From the NCBI GenBank assembly GCA_964404985.1, contig CAYOMD010000004.1, positions 62,001 to 126,000 on the forward strand: a stretch of DNA of 64,000 bases, written 5' to 3'. Both the position numbers and the translations under genes were made by a program. The notes beneath the pieces were generated by a model. The model saw nothing but the letters and a program-made list of their open reading frames with translations, ran no database searches and was not told the DNA's origin. Numbering within the stretch: position 1 is the first letter of the stretch; every line of letters begins with the position of its first letter. This DNA comes from Hankyongella sp964404985 (GTDB lineage Bacteria > Pseudomonadota > Alphaproteobacteria > Sphingomonadales > Sphingomonadaceae). Shown here piece by piece: positions 45,626 to 54,150 of the stretch.

Positions 45626-47533
45626 ATGGCTGGAGCGACGACACACGGTGGCGCATTATACGATACCGTCGTCTATCTGGCGGCGGCGCTTGTTTGCGTC
45701 CCTTTGTTTGCGCGTCTCAAGATCGGGGCAATCATCGGCTATATTGCAGCCGGCCTGCTGATCGGGCCGCACGTCCTCGGCGTAGTCGCGGACACGGAAG
45801 CAATCTCAAGCCTGGCCGAACTCGGCGTTGTGATGGTCATGTTCGTGATCGGGCTGGAACTGCGCCCGGCGCGCCTCTGGGCGCTGCGCCGGGATATCTT
45901 CGGCCTCGGCACAGCGCAGGTGGTCTTGACCGGCCTTATTCTGGTGCCGGTTGCAACAGCCGCCCTGGATTTGAACTGGCGGTCCGCGATCATCGTCGGC
46001 TTCAGTCTGGCGCTGTCGTCAACGGCATTTGCCCTGCAACTCTACAAGGAACGCGGGACCCTCAACACGCCGGGGGGCGAACGCGCCTTTGCCATCCTGC
46101 TGTTGCAGGACATGGCTTTGGTGCCGCTGCTGGCACTGGTCTCGCTGCTGGCAGGTGCACCATCCCCTGATGCTGCGGCCGGCTGGCAAACCGGGCTGGT
46201 GACGCTTGGTGCTGTCGGCGGGGTGGTACTCGTCGGGCGCTACGGCCTGCCATGGCTGTTCGATTTCATTGTCGCCAGCGGTGTGCGGGAGCTGTTGACG
46301 GCAGCGGCGCTGTTCATTGTTGTCGGCACGGCAGCGCTCATGGCCTCTATCGGCCTCTCGATGGCGCTGGGCGCGTTCATCGCCGGGGTGGTGCTGGCAG
46401 ACTCCGAGTTCCGCCATCAACTGGAGGCGGATATCGAGCCGTTCCGGGGGCTGCTGCTCGGTTTGTTTTTCATCTCCGTCGGGTCTGGCTTGACCCTGCC
46501 AGTGCTCATGACCCAGCCGGTCCAGATCGCCAGCGTCACACTCGCTCTGCTGTTTTTCAAGATTGCTGTGCTCTACGCGCTGACGCGGGTCACCGGCTCC
46601 AAGGTAGGGGACGCGCGCGAGATCGCCACCTCGCTGGCGCAGTCCGGGGAGTTCGGGTTCGTCCTGTTTGCGGCGGCGCAAGCTGGCGGCCTCCTGAAGC
46701 CGGCAGAGTCGAGCGTGCTTGGTGCCTGCATCACGTTGTCGATGCTGCTGACGCCCCTGTTGTCGCGGGCAGTCCAGATCATGGGGCGCAAGACCGAGGA
46801 TGGCGCGGAGGTTGGCCCGTCGCTACTGGACCGCGAGCGCAAGGGCCGCATCATTCTCTCCGGCTATGGCCGGTTTGGTCAGGTGGTGGCGCAGATGCTG
46901 CTGGCGCGCGGTCTGGAAGTCACGCTTATCGACAGCGACCCGGCGCGTATTCGTCTCACCCGACAATTCGGCCAGACCGTGTATTTCGGCAATGGCTGGC
47001 GTGTCGACGTCCTGCGTGCCGCCGGTGCCGAGTCTGCACAGATGCTCATCCTGTGCGGCTCAAAGGACCGCACGACAGCGGAGCAGATCCAGCGCATCAA
47101 GCGGGAATTCCCCTCCCTCGAAGTGCTGGTCAGGGTCAAGGACCGCGCGGAACAGATGGAACTGATGAAGTCCGATGCCGACTTCCTGATCCGAGAGCTT
47201 TTCGAATCCGCGCTTGCCATGGGGCGTGAGGCGTTGAGGCGGATTGGCCTTGATGCCTCGACCATCGAGACGATCGAGACGGAATTCCGCATCCGGGACG
47301 AAACCCGCCTGACCATGCAGGCAGAGACCGGGGATTTGTTCCAAGGGCGGGAACTGATCTTCCGGGCGGACAACCCGCTGGCAAGTACCGTCTTCGATAT
47401 CGGCCCGACCGATGAGGCCGACGATCAGATTGCAGCCGCCAAGGCGGCCGCGCCCGTCACCCGCCGCAAGTCGGCCAAGGTCGTCCGCGAGATGACCGAG
47501 GATGATGGTATCGATCAGACCGGCTGGTCTTAA
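45626..47533 (+). CDS. Monovalent cation:proton antiporter of the Kef type (CPA2) with TrkA-N domain
   Basis: 635 residues. The Na/H-exchanger domain has about twelve helices (IIGYIAAGLLIGPHVLG, VMVMFVIGLELRPARLWALR, ALGAFIAGVVLADSEFRHQL). From about residue 400 there is a Rossmann RCK/TrkA-N domain (RIILSGYGRFGQVVAQMLLA, VTLIDSDPARIRLTRQFG). It resembles KefB/KefC glutathione-gated potassium efflux systems. It lacks a visible ancillary KefF/G gene. Confidence 0.9.
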   Translation: MAGATTHGGALYDTVVYLAAALVCVPLFARLKIGAIIGYIAAGLLIGPHVLGVVADTEAISSLAELGVVMVMFVIGLELRPARLWALRRDIFGLGTAQVVLTGLILVPVATAALDLNWRSAIIVGFSLALSSTAFALQLYKERGTLNTPGGERAFAILLLQDMALVPLLALVSLLAGAPSPDAAAGWQTGLVTLGAVGGVVLVGRYGLPWLFDFIVASGVRELLTAAALFIVVGTAALMASIGLSMALGAFIAGVVLADSEFRHQLEADIEPFRGLLLGLFFISVGSGLTLPVLMTQPVQIASVTLALLFFKIAVLYALTRVTGSKVGDAREIATSLAQSGEFGFVLFAAAQAGGLLKPAESSVLGACITLSMLLTPLLSRAVQIMGRKTEDGAEVGPSLLDRERKGRIILSGYGRFGQVVAQMLLARGLEVTLIDSDPARIRLTRQFGQTVYFGNGWRVDVLRAAGAESAQMLILCGSKDRTTAEQIQRIKREFPSLEVLVRVKDRAEQMELMKSDADFLIRELFESALAMGREALRRIGLDASTIETIETEFRIRDETRLTMQAETGDLFQGRELIFRADNPLASTVFDIGPTDEADDQIAAAKAAAPVTRRKSAKVVREMTEDDGIDQTGWS

Positions 47534-47560
47534 GCGATTTCTTATTCAATGAACCCATTC

Positions 47561-47736
47561 GATCCCGAACCTGGATCGCCATCCCGGCTTAGCAATCCGC
47601 TCGTCATCGCGAGGCCACTGAGTGGCCGCGGCGATCCAGCTAACAATATTAGAGCATCTGGATTGCCGCGTCGCCTGCGGCTCCTCGCAATGACGGTTCA
47701 ATCTAAAGTCATCAGAGTATAAAGCGCGATGCTTTA
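47561..47736. repeat. Mosaic palindromic repeat region
   Basis: It contains a family D-like core (CGTCATCGCGAGGCCACTGA..GCGGCGATCCAG and GATTGCCGCGTCGCCTGCGG..CTCGCAATGACGG), a family C arm piece (TAAAGTCATCAGA) and a family B edge (GCGATGCTTTAG). It fills the gap between the convergent antiporter and LOG genes. Its right edge supplies the LOG gene stop codon. Confidence 0.65.
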
Positions 47737-48603
47737 GGGCAAACGCAAATCGAGCGCCGCCGACAAGATGGCCCAGGCCTCGTCTGCGGTCTCGACAAAC
47801 TGGAACAGGGAGAGGTCCTCGAAGGATATCACGCCTTCCTCCGCCAGGGCCTCGAAGTTCACGATGCGACGCCAGAAAGCCTCGCCGAACAGCAGAACCG
47901 GTATCGGTTTGATCTTGCGGGTCTGAATCAGGGTCAGCACCTCGAACAACTCGTCAAGCGTGCCGAATCCACCCGGAAAGACGCATAGTGCGCGCGCGCG
48001 CATGAGGAAGTGCATCTTGCGGATCGCGAAATAATGGAACTGAAAGCTCAGTGCCGGCGTCACGAACAGATTCGGGGCCTGCTCATGCTCCAGGACGATG
48101 TTGAGGCCAATGCTGGGTGCACCCGCATCGGCAGCGCCGCGATTGGCCGCTTCCATGATCGAGGGGCCACCGCCCGAGGTCACCACGAAATGGCGCTCGT
48201 CCGGCACTGGTTGGACGATGCTGGAGATTCGCGCGGCCAGCGTGCGCGCCTCGACGTAGTATTTTGCTTTTGCTGCCAGATTAGCCGCGACAGCCTGGTC
48301 GCGTGCCGTTTGGGCAGCGGCTGCGCGGGCACCGGCTGCACCCGGCTCGGGAATCCTGGCAGAGCCATAGAAGACGATGGTGGATGCGATCCGAAATTCC
48401 TGCAGCACCATCTCGGGCTTCAGCAGCTCGAGTTGCAGGCGCAGCGGCCGAAGCTCCTCCCGGAGCATGAAATCGACGTCGGTGAAAGCCAGCCGGTAGT
48501 GGGGATGCACAGTCTGCGGCGTGGGGGTTACCTGGCAGGAGAACGCGACATCCTGCTCGGCGGTCGGGAAGATGCGTTCGGTCCCATCCGGGTTGGTCAT
48601 CAC
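47734..48603 (-). CDS. LOG family protein (putative lysine decarboxylase fold, TIGR00730-like)
   Basis: 289 residues. The Rossmann core shows IVFYGSARIPEPGAAGARAA, VTSGGGPSIMEAANRGAADA and the LOG signature FPGGFGTLDELFEVLT. Many homologues are cytokinin riboside 5'-monophosphate phosphoribohydrolases, despite the old lysine decarboxylase label. An N-terminal ~85-residue extension precedes the core, as in the longer LOG subgroup. The stop TAA lies in a family B repeat edge. It is divergent from the MFS gene. Confidence 0.88.
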   Translation of the reverse strand: MMTNPDGTERIFPTAEQDVAFSCQVTPTPQTVHPHYRLAFTDVDFMLREELRPLRLQLELLKPEMVLQEFRIASTIVFYGSARIPEPGAAGARAAAAQTARDQAVAANLAAKAKYYVEARTLAARISSIVQPVPDERHFVVTSGGGPSIMEAANRGAADAGAPSIGLNIVLEHEQAPNLFVTPALSFQFHYFAIRKMHFLMRARALCVFPGGFGTLDELFEVLTLIQTRKIKPIPVLLFGEAFWRRIVNFEALAEEGVISFEDLSLFQFVETADEAWAILSAALDLRLP

Positions 48604-48672
48604 AGGCTCCGCAAGGCGTTATGTGCCGGGCCTTCTTGCCCGTGCGCCAATGACCCGGCATAGCATGTGTTC

Positions 48673-49920
48673 ATGAAAAGTCTGGCAAATACTTCCGCGT
48701 TCGCGTTTCGCGACTTCCGATTTTACTGGTTCATGCGGTTGTTCAATACGCTCGCAATCCAGATGCTGAGCGTGGCGATCGGCTGGCAGGTCTATGATGT
48801 GGCGCGCCAGACCCGGTCGGTCGAGGAGTCCGCATTTCTGCTCGGCATGATCGGCCTTGCCCAGTTTCTGCCGCTGTTTTTCCTGACCCTGATCGCAGGC
48901 TATGCCGCTGACCGGCTGGACCGCCGCTGGATTGGCCGTGCCGCGATTACTCTTGAAGTGACCGGGGTGGCCCTGCTGCTGATCGAGTCGCTGAGTGCCA
49001 CGATCAGCCTGCCGGTGGTGTTCGTCGTTGCGGCCATGCTGGGGGCGGCCCGCGCGCTGGCCGCACCGGCGTTTCAGGCACTGGCCCCGAACCTGGTCAG
49101 CAAGGAGGTGCTGCCGTCTGCCATTGCGCTCAGTTCGCTGGCCTGGCAGGGGGCGAGCGTCGTTGGCCCGGCGATTGGTGGTTATGTCTATGTGGCGGGA
49201 GCCTCTGCGGCTTATGCCGTGTGCCTGGGTTTGCTGCTGATGTCGCTTGGCCTGGCCTTCATGCTGCGTCCAGTCCCGCGCCCGCCGGTATCTACGCTCA
49301 CACCTTGGCAGTCGGTCAAGGAGGGTCTGGCCTATGTACGTACCAACCGGGTGGTCTTCGGGGCCGTGACGCTCGATCTCTTTGCGGTTCTGCTTGGGGG
49401 TGCTACGGCATTGCTGCCGGTCTTTGCCCGCGATGTGCTGCACGTCGGGCCGGAGGGCCTTGGCCATCTGCGGGCGGCACCGGCGGCTGGTGCGGTGGTG
49501 ATCGCCGTGCTGCTTTCCGTCTGGCCGCTGCGTCGCCGCATGGGGCTGGTCATGTTCTGGAGTGTCGGTGTTTTTGGGGTCCTGACGGCGCTGTTCGGGC
49601 TTTCGACGAACTTCACCTTGTCGCTCTGCCTGCTGGCCATGCTTGGCGCGGTCGACATGATCAGCGTTTACGTGCGTCAATCCATCGTGCAGATTTTCGT
49701 GCCGGATGCGATGCGCGGTCGGGTCGCCTCGGTCAGCACCTTGTGTATCTCCGCCTCCAATGAGTTGGGCGAGTTCGAGTCCGGGGTGGCGGCCCGTTTT
49801 CTGGGTGCGGTCGGTGCCGTAGTGTTCGGGGGCGTGGGCGCGATTTCGATCACGGCACTCTGGGCCTGGAAGTTCCCCGAGTTGCGTCGCACGGACCGGC
49901 TTGACTCGCCACCCGTATGA
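48673..49920 (+). CDS. Major facilitator superfamily exporter (MFS_3/EntS-like)
   Basis: 415 residues with about twelve hydrophobic segments. It starts MKSLANTSAFAFRDFRFYWF, with the A-loop GYAADRLDRRWIGRAAI between TM2 and TM3 and a second-half equivalent LRRRMGLVMFW. The EntS-like subgroup exports siderophores or drugs. There are no siderophore genes in the window. A GTG two codons upstream (48667) is an alternative start. Confidence 0.87.
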   Translation: MKSLANTSAFAFRDFRFYWFMRLFNTLAIQMLSVAIGWQVYDVARQTRSVEESAFLLGMIGLAQFLPLFFLTLIAGYAADRLDRRWIGRAAITLEVTGVALLLIESLSATISLPVVFVVAAMLGAARALAAPAFQALAPNLVSKEVLPSAIALSSLAWQGASVVGPAIGGYVYVAGASAAYAVCLGLLLMSLGLAFMLRPVPRPPVSTLTPWQSVKEGLAYVRTNRVVFGAVTLDLFAVLLGGATALLPVFARDVLHVGPEGLGHLRAAPAAGAVVIAVLLSVWPLRRRMGLVMFWSVGVFGVLTALFGLSTNFTLSLCLLAMLGAVDMISVYVRQSIVQIFVPDAMRGRVASVSTLCISASNELGEFESGVAARFLGAVGAVVFGGVGAISITALWAWKFPELRRTDRLDSPPV

Positions 49921-49964
49921 CGCAGGCTGACAGCATATCCTAAAACACAAAAAGGACACACCCG

Positions 49965-50885
49965 ATGAAAGCCCAGTCCATACTGCAGACGATCGGCAAT
50001 ACGCCGCATATTCGCATGTACCGGCTGTTTCCGGATCATGAGGTCTGGATCAAGTCGGAGCGCAGCAATCCCGGCGGCTCGATCAAGGACCGGATTGCGC
50101 TGGCAATGGTCGAGGCGGCGGAGGCCAGCGGGCAGCTTCAGGCAGGCGGCACGATTGTCGAGCCGACGTCCGGCAACACCGGGATCGGGCTGGCGATGGT
50201 GGCGGCAGTCAAGGGCTACCAGCTGGTTCTGGTCATGCCGGAGTCCATGTCGATCGAGCGACGCCGGCTGATGCTGGCCTATGGGGCCAAGTTCGTCCTG
50301 ACCCCGCGGGAGCGCGGGATGAAAGGGGCGGTCGAGCGCGCGCAGGAGCTCGTTGCGGCGACCCCGGGGGCCTGGATGCCCCAGCAGTTCGGGAACCCGG
50401 CCAATGTGGCGGTGCATGTGCGCACCACCGCCCAGGAAATTCTGGAGGATTTCCCGGACGGTCTGGATGCCCTCATCACCGGTGTGGGCACCGGCGGCCA
50501 CCTCACCGGCGTGGCCCAGGTACTCAAGGGCAAGTTTCCGGCGCTCAAGGCGTTTGCTGTCGAGCCGGCGGCATCCCCGGTTATCTCCGGCGGCCAACCG
50601 GGGCCGCATCCGATTCAGGGGATTGGTGCCGGCTTTATCCCCGGGAACCTGCACACCCGGTTGCTGGACGGTGTCGTGACGGTGGAGGCGGAAGCCGCCA
50701 AGGACATGGCGCGCCGCGCGGCAACGCAGGAGGGCATGCTGGTGGGGATTTCCTCCGGCGCGACCCTGGCCGCCATCGCGCAGACCCTGCCAACGCTGCC
50801 GGCGGGCAGTCGTGTTCTCGGCTTCAATTACGATACCGGCGAGCGCTATCTCTCGGTACCCGAATTCCTGCCGAGCGGAGACTGA
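49965..50885 (+). CDS. cysK: Cysteine synthase (O-acetylserine sulfhydrylase)
   Basis: 306 residues, fold type II PLP enzyme. PLP lysine in NPGGSIKDRIALAMVEAA (Lys41), EPTSGNTGIGLAMVAAVKGY for the substrate loop, phosphate-binding GVGTGGHLTGVAQVL and the C-terminal SSGATLAA. It joins O-acetylserine and sulfide to give cysteine. AAAAAGGACACACCCG precedes the ATG. A 160-bp AT-rich gap follows. Confidence 0.94.
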   Translation: MKAQSILQTIGNTPHIRMYRLFPDHEVWIKSERSNPGGSIKDRIALAMVEAAEASGQLQAGGTIVEPTSGNTGIGLAMVAAVKGYQLVLVMPESMSIERRRLMLAYGAKFVLTPRERGMKGAVERAQELVAATPGAWMPQQFGNPANVAVHVRTTAQEILEDFPDGLDALITGVGTGGHLTGVAQVLKGKFPALKAFAVEPAASPVISGGQPGPHPIQGIGAGFIPGNLHTRLLDGVVTVEAEAAKDMARRAATQEGMLVGISSGATLAAIAQTLPTLPAGSRVLGFNYDTGERYLSVPEFLPSGD

Positions 50886-51048
50886 GCTGCAGAGGTGAGT
50901 TGTTTTTATAATAAATAAGAAAAAAGCTTTCGTCAGCCACAAAAAACTCATGTTGTGGCATCGAGGTTCGCTTAATTGAAGGATATAGAGCGCGGTGCAA
51001 AATTCTAGTCCACGACACGATTGCGTAAATACAAGCAGAGTTTTCATT

Positions 51049-51786
51049 ATGCCGAAATTTATGAGTTCAGTGGGTTTTCTCGCCGTCGGTATCGTCATTA
51101 TGATGCAAATCGTACATCCTGCCTATGCTCAGAGTGAGGGTGGCGGGTCGAGTCAATGGTTCGCAGATATTCCACGTTGTAGTAAGAATATTGGAGTAGT
51201 TTCGATCGTAGAATCCGAGAAAAAGTGGTGGAAAAAGATCGATAGCAACCTTGGTTCGCCAGAAGCTTTGATCCGTATTTTCGTGCAGAAATCCGAATGT
51301 TTCACGCTGGCAAGCGCTAGTCCGGCACCTGATGCGGTACAATCCTCCTCGACACTGCCGATAGATGAAGTCAAGCCTGATAAACAACTGGATCAAATGG
51401 CAGAGTATTATATTATACCTGACCTTATTGCAGGCAACGAGGGCAGCAGCGGTAGCAGCGTGGGCAATGTTTTGGCCCGCACCCTGCTTTTCGGCGCGGT
51501 TGGTTTGGCCACGGCTAACATCAACATGAAGAAACCTTCACGAAAGGTCATTCTCTACCTTAGGGACGTCCAGACATCAGAAGAGATTGCTGCAATTGAA
51601 GGGCATGTTCTGAAAAACGACATCAAGGGGAGCGAGCGTGGCGACTTGTTTACAGGCGGGTATCTCGTCGAAGGTGGTGCAGGCAGCTATGCGAAGACGA
51701 CGCAAGGCAAGATGCTGGCTTTAGCCTATCTCCGTGCATTTACCCAAATGGTTAACGAGTTGGGAGGCATGCCTAGCGGCAAATAG
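51049..51786 (+). CDS. Exported CsgG-like protein, reduced paralogue
   Basis: About 245 residues with a Sec signal peptide (FLAVGIVIMMQIVHPAYA/QS). It is clearly homologous to the downstream product: DIPRCSKNIGVVSIVE, GSPEALIRIFVQKSECFTL, YYIIPDLI, VILYLRDVQTSEEIAAIEG and ALAYLRAFTQMVNELGG align without gaps. It lacks the segment corresponding to GRGFDVAMQERDLASSG, part of the glycine-rich stretch and the whole C-terminal SH3-like domain. Base composition is more AT-rich than its neighbour. Starts at 50995 (GTG) and 51061 are possible. It may be a diverging or decaying duplicate. Confidence 0.72.
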   Translation: MPKFMSSVGFLAVGIVIMMQIVHPAYAQSEGGGSSQWFADIPRCSKNIGVVSIVESEKKWWKKIDSNLGSPEALIRIFVQKSECFTLASASPAPDAVQSSSTLPIDEVKPDKQLDQMAEYYIIPDLIAGNEGSSGSSVGNVLARTLLFGAVGLATANINMKKPSRKVILYLRDVQTSEEIAAIEGHVLKNDIKGSERGDLFTGGYLVEGGAGSYAKTTQGKMLALAYLRAFTQMVNELGGMPSGK

Positions 51787-51890
51787 CCGGAATGTTATGA
51801 GCACTCTCGTGTGGCCCGTTGGTAAGATCTGTAGTATCGAGTGAGCGCTTCTGCTTACGAACGTCAAATTAAAACCAGGGGGGAAACAAC

Positions 51891-52847
51891 GTGTCGAAAA
51901 TGCTGAATAGGTGGAGCCTGTTGGTCGCCAGCACAGCGATAGTGATGCAAGTCGCCACGCCGGTCTATGCCAAGAGCGCGGAGGAAAAGCGTGACGAAAA
52001 GTCTGCCGATATTCCGCGCTGCAGCAAGAAGATCGGCACGGCGTCCATCGTCGAGCCTGAAAACAAGTGGTGGCGGGAGATCGAGGGTGGCCTCGGCTCA
52101 CCTGAAGCCTTGATCCGGATCTACGTACGGCAGTCCGGGTGCTTCACGCTCGTCAACCGCGGCCGCGGCTTCGATGTGGCCATGCAGGAGCGTGATCTGG
52201 CTTCCTCCGGTCAACTTCGTGGCGGCTCCAACCTTGGCAAAGGTCAAATCAAGACCGCCGATTACATCATTGTCCCGGATATCGTCACCCGTAACAGCAA
52301 CAAGGGTGGCACCAATGTCGGCGGCATCATCGGCGGCCTGTTTGGCGGCACAGCTGGCGCTATCCTGGGTGGGATCAGCCTGAAGAAAAGCTCAGCCAAC
52401 GTGATTCTCTACGTCACCGACACACGTTCATCTGAGGAAGTTGCCGCCAGTGAAGGCCGGGCCGAGAAGCGCGACCTTGGCTGGGGTGCGGGTGGTGGCC
52501 TGTTTACCGGCGGCTTCCTGGGGGCGGGCGGTGCCAGCGGCTACGCCAACACGGAAATCGGCCAGGTCGTGGCGCTTGCGTACCTTGATGCGTACACCAA
52601 GATGGTCGGCGAGCTCGGTGGCCTGCCGGATAGCGCGTCTGCCGCCAACGCCGTGCAGGCAGTCTCGCTCAAGAAACCTGGAAAGCTCTATGCGAGCTCG
52701 TCCATCAAGAGCAAAGTGATCGTCCCGCTCGACGTCGGCCAACTGCTGTATCCGACCGGCAACAAGACCGACCAGTTCTGGGAAGTCGAGGATGAACTGG
52801 GCAATAAAGGGTGGATTTCCATGGCCCTGATCGAGCTTGCCAAATAG
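51891..52847 (+). CDS. Exported CsgG-like protein with C-terminal SH3-like domain
   Basis: 318 residues. Sec signal (LLVASTAIVMQVATPVYA/KS). The CsgG-like core has CFTLVNRGRGFDVAMQERDL, IKTADYIIVPDIVTRNS, a glycine-rich GGIIGGLFGGTAGAILGG and VILYVTDTRSSEEVAASEG. The last ~60 residues (KPGKLYASSSIKSKVIVPLD, QFWEVEDELGNKGWISMAL) read as a bacterial SH3 domain. CsgG-family proteins form outer-membrane secretion channels or envelope assembly factors, but this one has no lipobox. The GTG start is preceded by GGGGGGA. A terminator follows. Confidence 0.75.
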   Translation: MSKMLNRWSLLVASTAIVMQVATPVYAKSAEEKRDEKSADIPRCSKKIGTASIVEPENKWWREIEGGLGSPEALIRIYVRQSGCFTLVNRGRGFDVAMQERDLASSGQLRGGSNLGKGQIKTADYIIVPDIVTRNSNKGGTNVGGIIGGLFGGTAGAILGGISLKKSSANVILYVTDTRSSEEVAASEGRAEKRDLGWGAGGGLFTGGFLGAGGASGYANTEIGQVVALAYLDAYTKMVGELGGLPDSASAANAVQAVSLKKPGKLYASSSIKSKVIVPLDVGQLLYPTGNKTDQFWEVEDELGNKGWISMALIELAK

Positions 52848-52863
52848 GGCGTTAAGCATAAAT

Positions 52864-52895
52864 GGCGCGTAATCAAATATCTACGCGCCTTTATT
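52864..52895 (+). terminator. Rho-independent terminator after the CsgG-like pair
   Basis: The 8-bp stem GGCGCGTA/TACGCGCC with a 10-base AT-rich loop is followed by TTTATT. Confidence 0.85.
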
Positions 52896-52970
52896 GCTAA
52901 CTGACACATAACCGTAATATTATTGGCGTAAGCATTTGGCTTCGTTCCGCCTTCAGAGAGGGGCAGTCGC

Positions 52971-54098
52971 GTGCCGCGCGCCGTTGTTACCGGGGCTTCA
53001 GGTTTCCTGGGCCACCACATTGTGCAATCCCTGCTTCAGCGGGGCTGGTCTGTCACGGCGATTGTCCGGCAGGGCAGCTATGTCGCGGCTCTGCGGCGCT
53101 GGGGCGTGACGCTCGTCGGCGCGGACTTCAGCCACCGTTGTTCCGTAACCAAGGCGATGCCGGCGATGGCTGATGTCGTCATCCATGCAGCCGCCGAGCC
53201 GCCGAGTTCGCCACTGAATCCGGAAGTCCTCGAAGATCGCAACGTTGCCGCGACACGCGCGGTACTGGCTGCAGCACAGATCGCCGATGCCGGACGAGTC
53301 GTGTGCATATCCGATTCCTGCGTCTACAACTGGTATGGGGTGGGAGAAGTCAGCGAGATGACTCCGCGCCTGCCGGATGCGCCTGCCGGCTATATCCGCT
53401 CCAAGCTGCGTTGTGAGGAACAGGCCAGGCGCGCGATGACGCGTGGCATGGATATCATGATCGTACAGCCCAACCCGATGTTCGGGCCATTCCAGACGCA
53501 CGGTTTGGCCTTCCAGGCGTTCGCCAGCGCGCTCGGCCAGAAGATCAACCCGATTTCCGACGGTGCGACTTGCCTTGCCCATCCGCAGGCTGTCGCAGAT
53601 GCCATCGTGACGGCGGCAGAGAGCGGCGTTGCCGGGCAATCCTACCTGCTTGGCGGCGAGCTGATCGATTTCCGCACCTTCACGAGTCTGATCGCACAGG
53701 CCACAGGGGGTGCTGCCGCCATGAATACAGGTTGGCCATACTTGCGGGTCGCGAGCGATGCTGTGAGAATGCTGGCGTCGCGTGTCGCAAAGGCTCCGTT
53801 TTGTTCGAGTGTCATCTGGCGCGAATGGCTTGAGAATGCTCCCAGGGTCGATGACCGGCTGGCTCGTGCGGCCCTCTCCTATCGCCCGTTGGACATGACG
53901 ACCGCCGTGCGCGATATGGTCCATTGGATGCAGGCGATCGGCATCCTGGAGCCGCTTCCGCTGCAAGGGCGTGCAGTGGAGCCCGGCTTTGAGTCCGGAC
54001 GGTCGCAGACGGGTGCCCGGCGCCCGCTTGCGACGACCCGCCCTCCACTGAAGATTATCCGCGGTGACGCGAAAATCCTTCATGAAGCTGCCGAGTAA
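52971..54098 (+). CDS. NAD-dependent epimerase/dehydratase (extended SDR)
   Basis: 375 residues. The nucleotide-binding start is AVVTGASGFLGHHIVQSLLQ; DVVIHAAAEPPSS and VCISDSCVYNWYG follow, and the catalytic Tyr-x-x-x-Lys is in AGYIRSKLRCEEQARRAM. The extended-SDR layout fits sugar-nucleotide or steroid/flavonoid-type epimerases, dehydratases or reductases; the substrate is unknown. The GTG start is supported by GAGAGGGG about 9 bases upstream. The C-terminal ~40 residues are Arg/Pro-rich and probably disordered. Confidence 0.88.
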   Translation: MPRAVVTGASGFLGHHIVQSLLQRGWSVTAIVRQGSYVAALRRWGVTLVGADFSHRCSVTKAMPAMADVVIHAAAEPPSSPLNPEVLEDRNVAATRAVLAAAQIADAGRVVCISDSCVYNWYGVGEVSEMTPRLPDAPAGYIRSKLRCEEQARRAMTRGMDIMIVQPNPMFGPFQTHGLAFQAFASALGQKINPISDGATCLAHPQAVADAIVTAAESGVAGQSYLLGGELIDFRTFTSLIAQATGGAAAMNTGWPYLRVASDAVRMLASRVAKAPFCSSVIWREWLENAPRVDDRLARAALSYRPLDMTTAVRDMVHWMQAIGILEPLPLQGRAVEPGFESGRSQTGARRPLATTRPPLKIIRGDAKILHEAAE

Positions 54099-54150
54099 TC
54101 CCGTCGGTTAGTCGCACACGCGTTGGCGATACACGCGATGTTAAGCACCT

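Noticed and set aside
50995..51048. GTG at 50995 as start of the first CsgG-like gene
   Set aside because: It would add a polar stretch (MQNSSPRHDCVNTSRVFI) ahead of the signal peptide, and no ribosome binding site precedes it.
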